In this document: piece by piece, positions 34,665-42,618 of the stretch | Layout of the letters: the number at the start of each line of letters is the position of its first letter | Position numbering within the stretch: the stretch's first letter is position 1 | Program-made: the position numbers and the translations under genes | Origin: Acidobacteriaceae bacterium | GTDB lineage: Bacteria; Acidobacteriota; Terriglobia; Terriglobales; Acidobacteriaceae | Reading direction: 5' to 3' | Length of the DNA: 64,000 nt | Assembly: GCA_028283655.1 (NCBI GenBank) | Contig: JAPWKE010000001.1 | Coordinates: forward strand, 275,082-339,081 | Notes under the pieces: model-generated | Database searches by the model: none | What the model was told of the DNA's origin: nothing | What the model saw: the letters and a program-made list of their open reading frames with translations, nothing else

Positions 34665-34815
34665 ATTCTTCTGCGCAAGTGTTACTGCGAGACGCGTGGC
34701 GAAACGTCGCGACCGTTGTGTCGTGGTATTTTCTTTTTTGCGTGACGCACGATAGGCACGCAGAAACTTTCACTCTTCGGAAACCAACCCGCGCGAACTC
34801 CCGTCCTCTCTAGCA

Positions 34816-36015
34816 ATGAGTTCGATAACCCACTCGCGCCGCCGCTTTCTCCGCAATGCTGCTCTCGCTTCGAGCGTTTCTGTCTTTCCTGCCCACTGTC
34901 TGTTTGCAGAAAACGCCGACTCGCGCACCGCTGAGATCGTCCGCAAGACCTTCGGCATCGATACGCACAACCACATTGATGTCCCGCTGACGTCTGCCGA
35001 AATGCCCGGCCCTGCCATCGACCTGAGCGGCGAGTTGAAGCGCTCCGGTCTCGCTGCTATCTGCATGACCTTCGCCACGGACTATCAGCCCGGCGACCCC
35101 TATCAATGCTTCAAGAACGGTCTCACCTCCATGGACCGCGCGCTCGAACTCAACCACATGAAGCGCGCGCTCAGCGCGAAGGACGTTCGCGCCGCCCATG
35201 AGCATGGCCATCCCATCGTCATCCAGGCGCTTGAAGGCTCGCACTTCCTCGAAGGCCATGTCGAGCGCGTGGAGGAGGCTTACAGTCGCGGCCTGCGCGT
35301 CCTCGGCCTGCTGCACGACAGCGATGCCAGCACCCCGCTCGGCGACGTCTACACCAATCCTCCGCGCTTCGGCGGCCTCACCACCTTCGGTGCGGAGGTG
35401 GTCAAGCGCTGCAACCGTCTCGGCATTCTTGTCGATCTCGCCCACGCCAACACGCAGACCACGGAGATGGCGCTGAAAGCCTCGACACGTCCGGCGGTCA
35501 TCTCCCACACCGGCCCTGACTGGCGCCTCGGCGAGAACCCCCGCATGGCGCAGATGATGCGACCACGCCTGATCAGCAAGGCTCAGGCAAGGCTGATGGC
35601 GGATCACGGCGGCCTTGTAGGCGTCTGGACGCATCTCGCCGACACACCGCTCGCGTACGCGCAGAACCTTCGCGCCATGGCCGACGTCATCGGCGTAGAC
35701 CACGTCTGCATCGGCACCGACACCAAGCTCACCCAGCCCGCGCCTCGTGGTTTCGGGCCGCCTCCGGGTGGCGGCCCAGGGGGACAGCATCACGAGGGGC
35801 CGCCGCCACAAGGCGGTCCCGAAGGCAATGGTTTCCGCCCCGGCCAGCAGCACGCTCGCGTCGGTGAGCGCACGAACGAGGCATGGGAAGGCGAAACCAC
35901 CGGCTTCTACTACACGGTCGTCGATGCGATGCTCAAGACAGGCTTTACCCCGGACGAGATTGCCAAGATCGGCGGCGGCAACTTCCTCCGCGTCTTCTCG
36001 CAGGCCGTGTCCTAA
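34816..36015 (+). CDS. Tat-exported M19 (membrane dipeptidase) family protein
   Basis: A 399-residue protein with a twin-arginine signal (SRRRFLRNAALASSVSVF). The metal ligands expected for M19 are mostly present: His in DTHNHID, Glu in QALEGSHF, His in VDLAHANT, His in VISHTGPD and Asp in IGTDTK. The usual DGHND and GSDFDG motifs are altered. After IGTDTK comes an unusual Gly/Pro/His-rich insertion (about residues 310-335, with GGGPGG, QHHEG and PPPQGGP). Dipeptidase activity is likely but not certain given the altered motifs. Confidence 0.8.
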   Translation: MSSITHSRRRFLRNAALASSVSVFPAHCLFAENADSRTAEIVRKTFGIDTHNHIDVPLTSAEMPGPAIDLSGELKRSGLAAICMTFATDYQPGDPYQCFKNGLTSMDRALELNHMKRALSAKDVRAAHEHGHPIVIQALEGSHFLEGHVERVEEAYSRGLRVLGLLHDSDASTPLGDVYTNPPRFGGLTTFGAEVVKRCNRLGILVDLAHANTQTTEMALKASTRPAVISHTGPDWRLGENPRMAQMMRPRLISKAQARLMADHGGLVGVWTHLADTPLAYAQNLRAMADVIGVDHVCIGTDTKLTQPAPRGFGPPPGGGPGGQHHEGPPPQGGPEGNGFRPGQQHARVGERTNEAWEGETTGFYYTVVDAMLKTGFTPDEIAKIGGGNFLRVFSQAVS

Positions 36016-36086
36016 CCCAGCCGCCAGCCGCCAGCCGCCTTCCGCGTCAAGGCGTTTTATCTCCGGCACCTTCGCTCCATAAAGGA

Positions 36087-36120
36087 AAGGCGGCGACACC
36101 ATTCGGTGCCGCCGCTTTTC
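36087..36120. terminator. Terminator between dipeptidase and glmM
   Basis: A GC-rich stem (GCGGCGACACC / GGTGCCGCCGC with one mismatch) flanked by AAAGG and TTTT, between convergent genes. Confidence 0.6.
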
Positions 36121-36183
36121 ACCACCCGTGCTTCTAACGACCGCAGATCTCGTCGCTCAGCCACGCGACCTTAGCCGAAACCC

Positions 36184-37524
36184 TTAGACCCCAAGCTCCG
36201 CGCGAATCTCATCCGCAATCGCCTTTGAGTGACGCTGCATCGCCTCTTCGCTCTCGGCCTCGATCATCACGCGTGCCAGCGCTTCCGTGCCCGAGTAACG
36301 AATCACCACGCGGCCGGAGTCGCGCAGCTCCTCTTCTGCTGCGAGGATGGCGGCGGCGATCTTCGGGAAGCCTTCGAGCGGCTTCTTCTCGCGTACCTTC
36401 ACGTTCACAATCACCTGCGGAAAGTTCTTCAGATCGGCGATCAACTCACCCAGCGTCTTGCCCGAGCGGTGCACGACATCGAGCACCATCAGCGCCGTCA
36501 TCAAGCCATCGCCCGTCGTCGCCAGGGCAGGGAAGAGAATGTGGCCGGACTGTTCTCCACCAAGCGACGCGCCCGTCTTCTGCATCTCCTCGAGCACGTA
36601 CTTGTCACCCACCGGGGCCCGCAGCATCGAGATGCCCGAGCGTTTGAACGCAGCTTCCAACCCCATGTTCGACATCGTCGTCGCCACGACCGTGTCCTTG
36701 GCCAGCAGCCCGCGAGCCTTCAGATCACGTGCGCAGACCAGCATCACGGCATCGCCGTTCACGACGTTGCCGTGCTCGTCCGCAAACATCGCGCGGTCAG
36801 CATCGCCATCGAAGGTGAAGCCCATCGACGCTCCACGCGCAGTCACTTCCGCCGCCACAACATGCGGCTTCGTCGCGCCACAGTTCTCGTTGATGTTGCG
36901 GCCGTCCGGCGAAGCGTGGGTGACTTCTACCGTGCCGCGCAACTCGGCAAACAACTGCGGAGCCACAGCGCTCGCCGCGCCGTTCGCGCAGTCGATTACC
37001 ACATTGTGGTTGTCGAGCGAAATGCCCGGCACTGCAGTCAACAGAAAGTCGATGTACTCGCGGCGGAAAGCCTCGTTGGCTTCCGGCAACGCGTCCGCTT
37101 CCGTGGCTTCCACACCCTCGGCGAGCACGCGCTCCATCTCGGCTTCAATCTCCAGCTCAACCGCATCGGCCAGCTTGTAGCCATTGCCGCCGAAGACCTT
37201 GATGCCGTTGTCCTGCCACGGGTTATGCGAGGCGGAGATCACGATTCCCGCCGCATAGCCGTGCTTGCGCGCCAGGAAAGCCACCGCAGGCGTTGTAATC
37301 ACGCCGGCAAACTCAACATCCGCACCACCGGCGCGTAGCCCTGCGCTCAGCGTTGCGGCGATCCACTCGCCGGACTCGCGCGTGTCCATGCCCATCACAA
37401 CATGCGAGTCTGCGCCAAACTTCCGCGCCAGCGCCACGCCCACGGCATAGACCGTGCGCTTATCCAGCGGAGCCTCGCCCGCCACAGCCCGAATTCCGTC
37501 CGTCCCAAAATACTTCCGCATCAT
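36184..37524 (-). CDS. glmM: Phosphoglucosamine mutase
   Basis: A 446-residue enzyme converting glucosamine-6-phosphate to glucosamine-1-phosphate for UDP-GlcNAc. The N-terminal YFGTDGIRAVAG, the phosphoserine loop GIVISASHNPWQDNGIKVFG, the metal site TFDGDADRAMF and the C-terminal IRYSGTEALARVMIEAE are all intact. It begins 29 bases after xseA in the same direction, so it is probably co-transcribed. GlmS of the same pathway is encoded 24 kb away. Confidence 0.95.
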   Translation of the reverse strand: MMRKYFGTDGIRAVAGEAPLDKRTVYAVGVALARKFGADSHVVMGMDTRESGEWIAATLSAGLRAGGADVEFAGVITTPAVAFLARKHGYAAGIVISASHNPWQDNGIKVFGGNGYKLADAVELEIEAEMERVLAEGVEATEADALPEANEAFRREYIDFLLTAVPGISLDNHNVVIDCANGAASAVAPQLFAELRGTVEVTHASPDGRNINENCGATKPHVVAAEVTARGASMGFTFDGDADRAMFADEHGNVVNGDAVMLVCARDLKARGLLAKDTVVATTMSNMGLEAAFKRSGISMLRAPVGDKYVLEEMQKTGASLGGEQSGHILFPALATTGDGLMTALMVLDVVHRSGKTLGELIADLKNFPQVIVNVKVREKKPLEGFPKIAAAILAAEEELRDSGRVVIRYSGTEALARVMIEAESEEAMQRHSKAIADEIRAELGV

Positions 37525-37534
37525 CCCTCTTACG

Positions 37535-37552
37535 TTTTACTGCCTACGCTCT
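37535..37552 (-). repeat. Stop-codon-rich repeat copy at the xseA 3' end
   Basis: On the minus strand AGAGCGTAGGCAGTAAAA directly follows the xseA stop codon. It matches the core AGAGCGTAGACAGTAGA of the two copies near 41.6-41.8 kb with two or three differences. Confidence 0.5.
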
Positions 37553-39136
37553 TTACTCCGAATACTCCACACGCGCCCGCACCTTGCCTTCGCGGAAGCG
37601 CGCCACAATCCCCTGGCCTGAGTGCAACTGCGCAGCCGATCGCACCAGCGAGCCTTCGTTCGTGTACACCAGCGAGTAGCCGCGGTCGAGCACCTTCAAC
37701 GGGCTCAACGCCTCCAGCCGCAGCGTCGCACGGTCCAGCTTCGCCTCGCGTCCATCAATCATTGCAGTACGCAGCCGCTCAAGCCTGCCACGCATCTCCT
37801 CAAAGTGACGACGATCCTCCGCAACCACCAGCGCTGGATGACGCTGCTGCAGCCGCGCTTGCAGTTGGTCGACGCTCCTCTGCCGCATCCGCAAAAGCCG
37901 CTCTGCAGCGTTCTCCGCGCGATACTCCAGCTCATCGACACGTTGCGCCCGGCGATACAGCCCATCCTTGGCCCCGCGCAGAATGTTGTCCGCACTGAGT
38001 CGCGCAAAACGCTGCCGTGCTCGCAGCAACTCATAGCGTCCGGCGCGTTCCAGCCTCGCGGCCAGCCGCTCAACGCGCTCTTCGATCCTGTGCTGCGCGG
38101 CAGTCAGCAACTCCGCTGCTGCGGAAGGCGTCGGCGCGCAAACGTCTGCAGCCGCATCCGCAATCACCGAATCCGGTGCGTGGCCGATGCCCGTGATGAC
38201 CGGCACTGCGCACTCCGCAATCGCCCGCGCAATCTCTTCGGCATCGAAGCCGTGCAGATCTTCCCAGCTACCGCCGCCGCGAGCCACCAGCACTACGTCC
38301 ACCTGCTCCGGGTGCCGCGAGAACCAGCGCACACCTGCGGCAACCTCTCGCGCACAGTTCGGCCCCTGTACTGCAGCCGGATAGATCAACAGGTTTACGC
38401 CCGCATGGCGTCGGCGACAGACCTTCACAATGTCGCGCAGGGCCGCACCCTGCAGGCTCGTGACGATGCCGATACACTTCGGAAACGCGGGCAGCGGGCG
38501 ATGGCGATCAAACAGTCCTTCGCGGCGCAGCTTCTCCTTCAGCTGCCGCACGGCCTCCAGCATGGCTCCCAGCCCGACCTGCTCCATGCGCTGGGCAACC
38601 ATCTGCATCTGGCCGCGCGCTTCGTAGAGGCTCAGCATGCCGGTCACGCGAACCGCATCGCCATCCTTCGGGGCAAAGCGAAGATGCTGCGCCTCGCGGC
38701 GGAACATCACGATCTGCAACTGTGCCCCGCCGTCCTTCAGCGTGAAGTAGCAGTGACCGCTGCCTGCCGGGCGCCAGTTGGAGATCTCTCCCTCCACCGT
38801 CACAGCACCCCACTGCCGCTCGACGACACCTCGAACGCGGCGCACTAGCTCGCTGACCGAAAGCACCGCTGGCTCAACCGCTGCAGGCGCGACTTCGCGA
38901 CCCCGCGCAGCCGGAGGAGGCGCGTCTACTTGCGTTGTCGCTCGTGGTGTTGGAGCAGGAGCTTTGCCTGTGGGTGTTGCTACAGACTCAGCCGCAGGCT
39001 CCGATGAAAACAGCCATCCGCTGGCTTCCGGAGAGGCCACGGGCGCAGCGACACGGGCACGTCGCGACCCGCGACCGCCAGCGCGTAACTCCGCCAGTGT
39101 CGGTACTTTCTCGTTGTCGTTAGAATCCCCGGCCAT
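37553..39136 (-). CDS. xseA: Exodeoxyribonuclease VII large subunit
   Basis: A 527-residue nuclease. The OB-fold (VEGEISNWRPAGSGHCYFTL, LKDGGAQLQIVMFR), the central IGIVTSLQGAALRDI and VLVARGGGSWEDLHGF, the GIGHAPDSVIADAAADVCAP segment and the C-terminal coiled coil all identify it. It has about 90 extra residues at the N-terminus, rich in Ala, Pro and Arg and probably disordered. No xseB is seen nearby. TACACT lies 8 bases before the ATG, so it is probably leaderless. Confidence 0.93.
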   Translation of the reverse strand: MAGDSNDNEKVPTLAELRAGGRGSRRARVAAPVASPEASGWLFSSEPAAESVATPTGKAPAPTPRATTQVDAPPPAARGREVAPAAVEPAVLSVSELVRRVRGVVERQWGAVTVEGEISNWRPAGSGHCYFTLKDGGAQLQIVMFRREAQHLRFAPKDGDAVRVTGMLSLYEARGQMQMVAQRMEQVGLGAMLEAVRQLKEKLRREGLFDRHRPLPAFPKCIGIVTSLQGAALRDIVKVCRRRHAGVNLLIYPAAVQGPNCAREVAAGVRWFSRHPEQVDVVLVARGGGSWEDLHGFDAEEIARAIAECAVPVITGIGHAPDSVIADAAADVCAPTPSAAAELLTAAQHRIEERVERLAARLERAGRYELLRARQRFARLSADNILRGAKDGLYRRAQRVDELEYRAENAAERLLRMRQRSVDQLQARLQQRHPALVVAEDRRHFEEMRGRLERLRTAMIDGREAKLDRATLRLEALSPLKVLDRGYSLVYTNEGSLVRSAAQLHSGQGIVARFREGKVRARVEYSE

Positions 39137-39144
39137 CGCGTTCC

Positions 39145-39150
39145 AGTGTA
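39145..39150 (-). promoter_or_regulatory. -10-like hexamer of xseA
   Basis: TACACT on the minus strand, 8 bases before the ATG at 39136, without a ribosome binding site. Confidence 0.45.
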
Positions 39151-39177
39151 CGCGCGCTGCCCGTGCGGAAAGCCCGT

Positions 39178-39558
39178 TCAGGCGCTCTTGCGCTGCAGCA
39201 TGTCATACGTCTCGCGCAGAAGCTCTGCAGGAGGGCAGGGCTTCGCGAGCAGTCTCAGCTCGCGCTTCAACCGCAGCGATTGCAGATGGACCTGCGAGAC
39301 GTTCGACGCAAAGGCCGTAAACATCAGCACCTGGCAGAGCGGCATCTCGTTGTTCAAGCGCTCGGCCAGCACCAGCCCACTCTCTTCAGGCATCGTGACA
39401 TCGCAAACCACCAGAGCAGGCCGGTGTTTGCGCGCAGCCTCAAGACCTTCTCTTGCGGAGTAACAAGCCACGCTGTCGAAGCCGTTGACCTCGTAAATCT
39501 GGCTCAGCGTATCGGCAACAAGACGATCGTCATCGACGACAAGGATTCTCTGTTTCAT
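39178..39558 (-). CDS. Single-domain response regulator (receiver only)
   Basis: A 126-residue CheY-like receiver. It has DDD at 9-11, the phosphoacceptor Asp in VVCDVTMPE, Thr in LMFTAFAS and Lys in RLLAKPCP. There is no output domain, so it must act through protein partners, as a phosphate sink, or in a relay. It is located between the TPR protein and xseA; no kinase is adjacent. Confidence 0.88.
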   Translation of the reverse strand: MKQRILVVDDDRLVADTLSQIYEVNGFDSVACYSAREGLEAARKHRPALVVCDVTMPEESGLVLAERLNNEMPLCQVLMFTAFASNVSQVHLQSLRLKRELRLLAKPCPPAELLRETYDMLQRKSA

Positions 39559-39678
39559 GGGCCCTCACGCTTGCGGTGTGTTGCGCGGGCTGGAGGTGCG
39601 TAAGCTTACTGAAGCGATCGGTGTCCAGGGCGGCCACGTCGCAATTTGGTACTGCTGAGTAGACTCCGTCAGAGGGGA

Positions 39679-39730
39679 AAAAGCTACAGCTATTCGCAGC
39701 TTTTACAAAACTTTCGCGGTACGAAAGTTT
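39679..39730. promoter_or_regulatory. Two adjacent inverted repeats upstream of the receiver gene
   Basis: AAAAGCT / AGCTTTT at 39679-39704 and AAACTTTCG / CGAAAGTTT at 39708-39730 lie 120-170 bases upstream of the receiver gene start. They could be operators or weak terminators; their role is not known. Confidence 0.3.
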
Positions 39731-39742
39731 GCCTACCCGGCA

Positions 39743-39780
39743 AAGCAGAAGGGCCGCCCAGCTGGGCGGCCCTTCTGCTT
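39743..39780 (-). terminator. Perfect palindromic terminator after the TPR gene
   Basis: A perfect 38-base palindrome (AAGCAGAAGGGCCGCCCAG and its complement) just beyond the stop of the minus-strand TPR gene. Confidence 0.8.
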
Positions 39781-39795
39781 CAGTGACTTGTCAGA

Positions 39796-40482
39796 CTACT
39801 TCTGCGGAGCGAGCTTCTGCGTCGCTACCTGGCCAGCTGGTCCGGGGTTGCCCTTGGCATCCTTGTCCGAATCCTTCACCTGAGCATAGATCTTCTTGGC
39901 CTCAGCGCTCTTGCCTTCAGACTCATACAGAGCGGCGAGTTGAATCTGCGCCAGTCCCGGGGGAACCGTTGCGGCCTTGCCCTTGCCGAGCTCCTGATAC
40001 AGGGTCACAGCTTCGGGATCGCGGCCCGTCTGCTGATAAAGCTGTGCGAGTGCGAGCTTGGCCAGCGCAGATACATTGCCGTTCCAGCTTCCTGCCACGT
40101 CCTTCAGCGTCGTCTCTGCAGAAGCGTTCTGTCCCTGCTCGATCAACGTAAGACCCTGGAAGTAGCGAGCCAGACGGCCCGGCTGCGTCATGCCGTACTG
40201 GTCGGCAACAGAGGCAAACTGCTTTGCTGCTTCTGCCGCGCGGGTCTTCGCGTCCGGGAAGGTCTTGACGCCCGGAGGCACCGGCTGACCAGCCTGCACC
40301 AACGGCGTCTGATACGTCTGCATCGCTTCGCCAAAGGCGGTTTCAGCAGAGCTCGTGCGGTGCTGATAGATCGTGTATCCACTAGCGACCACGATCAAGA
40401 GAACGACCACGCCGACGAACAGGCCGATCAGTGCATTGCGGTTGGAGGTCGTCAGGGGAAGGGATGTGTTCTGAATGTCCAC
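39796..40482 (-). CDS. Membrane-anchored TPR protein (YfgM-like)
   Basis: A 228-residue protein with a short cytoplasmic segment, one membrane helix (IGLFVGVVVLLIVVASGYTI) and a helical C-terminal domain of tetratricopeptide-like repeats (GRLARYFQGLTLIEQGQNAS, ALAKLALAQLYQQTGRD, GLAQIQLAALYESEGKS). The arrangement matches YfgM/DUF2133-type ancillary proteins of the SecYEG periplasmic chaperone network. The start is uncertain: GTG at 40482 is assumed, and a longer frame begins at 40533. Confidence 0.7.
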   Translation of the reverse strand: MDIQNTSLPLTTSNRNALIGLFVGVVVLLIVVASGYTIYQHRTSSAETAFGEAMQTYQTPLVQAGQPVPPGVKTFPDAKTRAAEAAKQFASVADQYGMTQPGRLARYFQGLTLIEQGQNASAETTLKDVAGSWNGNVSALAKLALAQLYQQTGRDPEAVTLYQELGKGKAATVPPGLAQIQLAALYESEGKSAEAKKIYAQVKDSDKDAKGNPGPAGQVATQKLAPQK

Positions 40483-40866
40483 TATTTCTGTAGCTCTCAA
40501 TCGTCGTACTGCAGAAGTCTTCGTCCGAAGCACGCTTCACGGAAAGCTCCGCGGCGGCCGCACTTCAACGTCCGTCCAGTGTAGCAGCCGCCTTCAGGAG
40601 CCTTGGAACGTTTCATCGGTATTTCATTTCGGGACAACCTGTTAGACCGCTTCTTGCGCTTCGAAAATCGCACTTGCAAATCGTTCTGCGACGGGCATAG
40701 TATCTGGCTCGCAATAGGGTTTTGCACTGTGTCCTGGTGCGATTCATTTTTTTGTTCGACCGCTCACAGATTTGTCGTGCGGGGCCAGAAGTAGCAATGT
40801 TTTTCATTATTTGTCCGCATGGGCGATGTACCCAGCGGCGGTAGAAATCAGGAGCGATTCGACACC
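40483..40866. other. Divergent intergenic region between the TPR gene and the GvpL/F gene
   Basis: About 380 bases without a credible gene. The best promoter candidate for the GvpL/F gene is TTGCAA (40674) and TAGTAT (40698) with an 18-base spacer, which would leave a leader of about 155 bases. Short AT-rich tracts occur; no hairpin was noted. Confidence 0.4.
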
Positions 40867-41616
40867 ATGGCGTGGTATGCCTACTGCATTGCTGAACGTA
40901 ACGCGTTTCACGAACTTGCACGTCACCGCCGACCGATGCCGCTGACCGGAGTGACAGGACTTTTCGGAAACCAGACCTTCCTCTTCCCAGCCGCAGACCT
41001 CACCGTCATTGTGAGCGAACATCTTCCGGAGGACACCGCCAGACTGACCGGCATTGAGGCCGCAAACGCCGCCCGCGAACATGCCCGCGTCATCTCCGGT
41101 GCCTTTGGCCGCAGCACCGTGCTGCCCTTCCGCTTCGGCACAACCTTTGAGGATGACGATGCTCTGCGCCGTTCTGTGCGCTCGAATCAGCGTCACTTTC
41201 TGGCAAACGTAGAGCGTCTGCGCGGCAAGGCCGAGATGCACCTCAAGGTGCTCGTCGACGACGTCTCGCCGGAGTCCCGTGGAATGGCGCCTGGCATTCA
41301 CGCCGCAGGTCAGGAGTATCTGGCTCATCTGCGTGAGTCGGCGACCCATCAGCGTGAACGTCAATCCCGCGCCCGCGCTCTTTCGTTGCAGATGAACCGC
41401 ATGTTCCTGCCCATTGAGGAAGAGATCACCTGCAAGCGCATGGAGTCGGGCAAAATGCTCATCGACATCGCTCATCTCGTCGACAAGAACACCGTCGAGC
41501 GCTACCAGAACAAGTACTCCACCGCGACCCGCGAGTTGAAGGACTGCGCCATGCAGCTCTCCGGCCCGTGGCCGCCGTACCACTTTGTCCAGAAGGACTC
41601 GCGCGCCCAGGCGTAG
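40867..41616 (+). CDS. GvpL/GvpF-family protein (orphan)
   Basis: A 249-residue protein of the gas-vesicle GvpL/GvpF family. The N-terminal AWYAYCIAER strand, the central VLPFRFGTTFED, the LRGKAEMHLKVLV segment and the end LSGPWPPYHFVQ are the family hallmarks. In vesicle-forming organisms GvpF/L are accessory proteins needed for vesicle assembly. No gvpA or other gvp gene is in the window, so the role is unknown. I chose the ATG at 40867, which lies 12 bases after CAGGAG. Confidence 0.85.
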   Translation: MAWYAYCIAERNAFHELARHRRPMPLTGVTGLFGNQTFLFPAADLTVIVSEHLPEDTARLTGIEAANAAREHARVISGAFGRSTVLPFRFGTTFEDDDALRRSVRSNQRHFLANVERLRGKAEMHLKVLVDDVSPESRGMAPGIHAAGQEYLAHLRESATHQRERQSRARALSLQMNRMFLPIEEEITCKRMESGKMLIDIAHLVDKNTVERYQNKYSTATRELKDCAMQLSGPWPPYHFVQKDSRAQA

Positions 41617-41617
41617 C

Positions 41618-41643
41618 GGCAGACAGTAGAGCGTAGACAGTAG
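41618..41643 (+). repeat. Stop-codon-rich repeat, copy A (after the GvpL/F gene)
   Basis: GGCAGACAGTAGAGCGTAGA followed by CAGTAG begins two bases after the stop codon. It is repeated in inverted orientation at 41796-41821 with one mismatch in 26 bases. Confidence 0.7.
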
Positions 41644-41710
41644 ACATTAGAGCGAGGCACGTGGAAGAAGCTGACCTCTACGAGCGCTTTCTCAAGTCGC
41701 GAAGAAATAG

Positions 41711-41740
41711 AAAAGCGCCCCGTCGGGGCGCTTTTTCTTG
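41711..41740 (+). terminator. Terminator after the GvpL/F gene
   Basis: An 11-bp stem AAAAGCGCCCC / GGGGCGCTTTT with a 3-base loop, followed by TCTTG. It lies between the inverted repeat copies. Confidence 0.75.
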
Positions 41741-41795
41741 TCGTTGGCATAACAGAATCTTCCCAGCAGGTTTTCTACTGTCCACTGTCCACACT

Positions 41796-41821
41796 CTACT
41801 GTCTACGCTCTACTATCTGCC
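41796..41821 (-). repeat. Stop-codon-rich repeat, copy B (overlaps the pgsA 3' end)
   Basis: The inverted copy of 41618-41643. Its minus-strand sequence GCAGATAGTAGAGCGTAG supplies the last five codons and the stop of pgsA. Confidence 0.7.
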
Positions 41822-42501
41822 TTCTTCTTCCGGCTAAGCAGCTTGGGCCTGCGCTTGCGACGCGTATCGCTCGCGTGGTCGACCTTCTTCCAGAAGGCGA
41901 CGAAGTAGTCCACGGCCGAGAGCATCGAGACGAACGCCATCCAATACGTCGCGGTCACGGCGATCAGGTGAACGCCGATCGGGAAGCCCCACCAGTTCCA
42001 GGTATCCCAGCGGTGGTTCAGGATGGCGGCCACAACCGCCACAATCTGAATCACTGTCTTCAGCTTGCCGACTTCGCTGGCGTCGATGGTGAAACCTTCG
42101 CTCGCGGCGATCGACCGCAAGCCGGTTACCAGGAACTCTCGTCCGATTACCAGCACGGCGATCCATGGCACCATCACGCGCGGGTTGTAGGCCACCAGGA
42201 TGATGAACGCTGCGGTGACCATCAGCTTGTCCGCCAGAGGATCCAGCAACATACCGAGCGTCGTAATCTGTCCGCGTTTTCGTGCCAGGTAGCCGTCCAC
42301 ACCGTCTGTGATGGAGGCAAGGATGAATAACCCGGCGGCAATAAACTCCTGCTCGCCGCCCACATGGTGCAGCGGAAACTTCGAGCTCAGCACCCAGATC
42401 AGTACGGGCACGGCTGCGATACGGGTCAGCGTAATGGAGTTCGGCAGATTCACAATGCGTGAGTTCCACACACCGGAGCGCGCGTGTGGAAGTACAGCCA
42501 T
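41803..42501 (-). CDS. pgsA: CDP-diacylglycerol-glycerol-3-phosphate 3-phosphatidyltransferase
   Basis: A 232-residue membrane enzyme of phosphatidylglycerol synthesis. The CDP-alcohol phosphotransferase motif is intact: DGVDGYLARKRG then LLDPLADK (pattern DGxxDGxxAR...GxxxDxxxD). Several membrane helices follow, with a basic C-terminal tail (KRRPKLLSRKKK). Its last codons come from a short repeat (41796-41821). TACTGT lies 6 bases before the ATG, so the transcript is probably leaderless. Confidence 0.93.
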   Translation of the reverse strand: MAVLPHARSGVWNSRIVNLPNSITLTRIAAVPVLIWVLSSKFPLHHVGGEQEFIAAGLFILASITDGVDGYLARKRGQITTLGMLLDPLADKLMVTAAFIILVAYNPRVMVPWIAVLVIGREFLVTGLRSIAASEGFTIDASEVGKLKTVIQIVAVVAAILNHRWDTWNWWGFPIGVHLIAVTATYWMAFVSMLSAVDYFVAFWKKVDHASDTRRKRRPKLLSRKKKADSRA

Positions 42502-42507
42502 TCTGCC

Positions 42508-42513
42508 ACAGTA
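42508..42513 (-). promoter_or_regulatory. -10-like hexamer of pgsA
   Basis: TACTGT on the minus strand, 6 bases before the ATG at 42501, with no ribosome binding site. Confidence 0.35.
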
Positions 42514-42618
42514 GGCAGAGCGGAATCTTTGCCGGCTGTACTCGCGCGGACGAAACTCCCGTCTTTACATGGTACGAACCCGCCCGTATCCTACTCTGGC
42601 TCACCTTTGAAAACTCAG

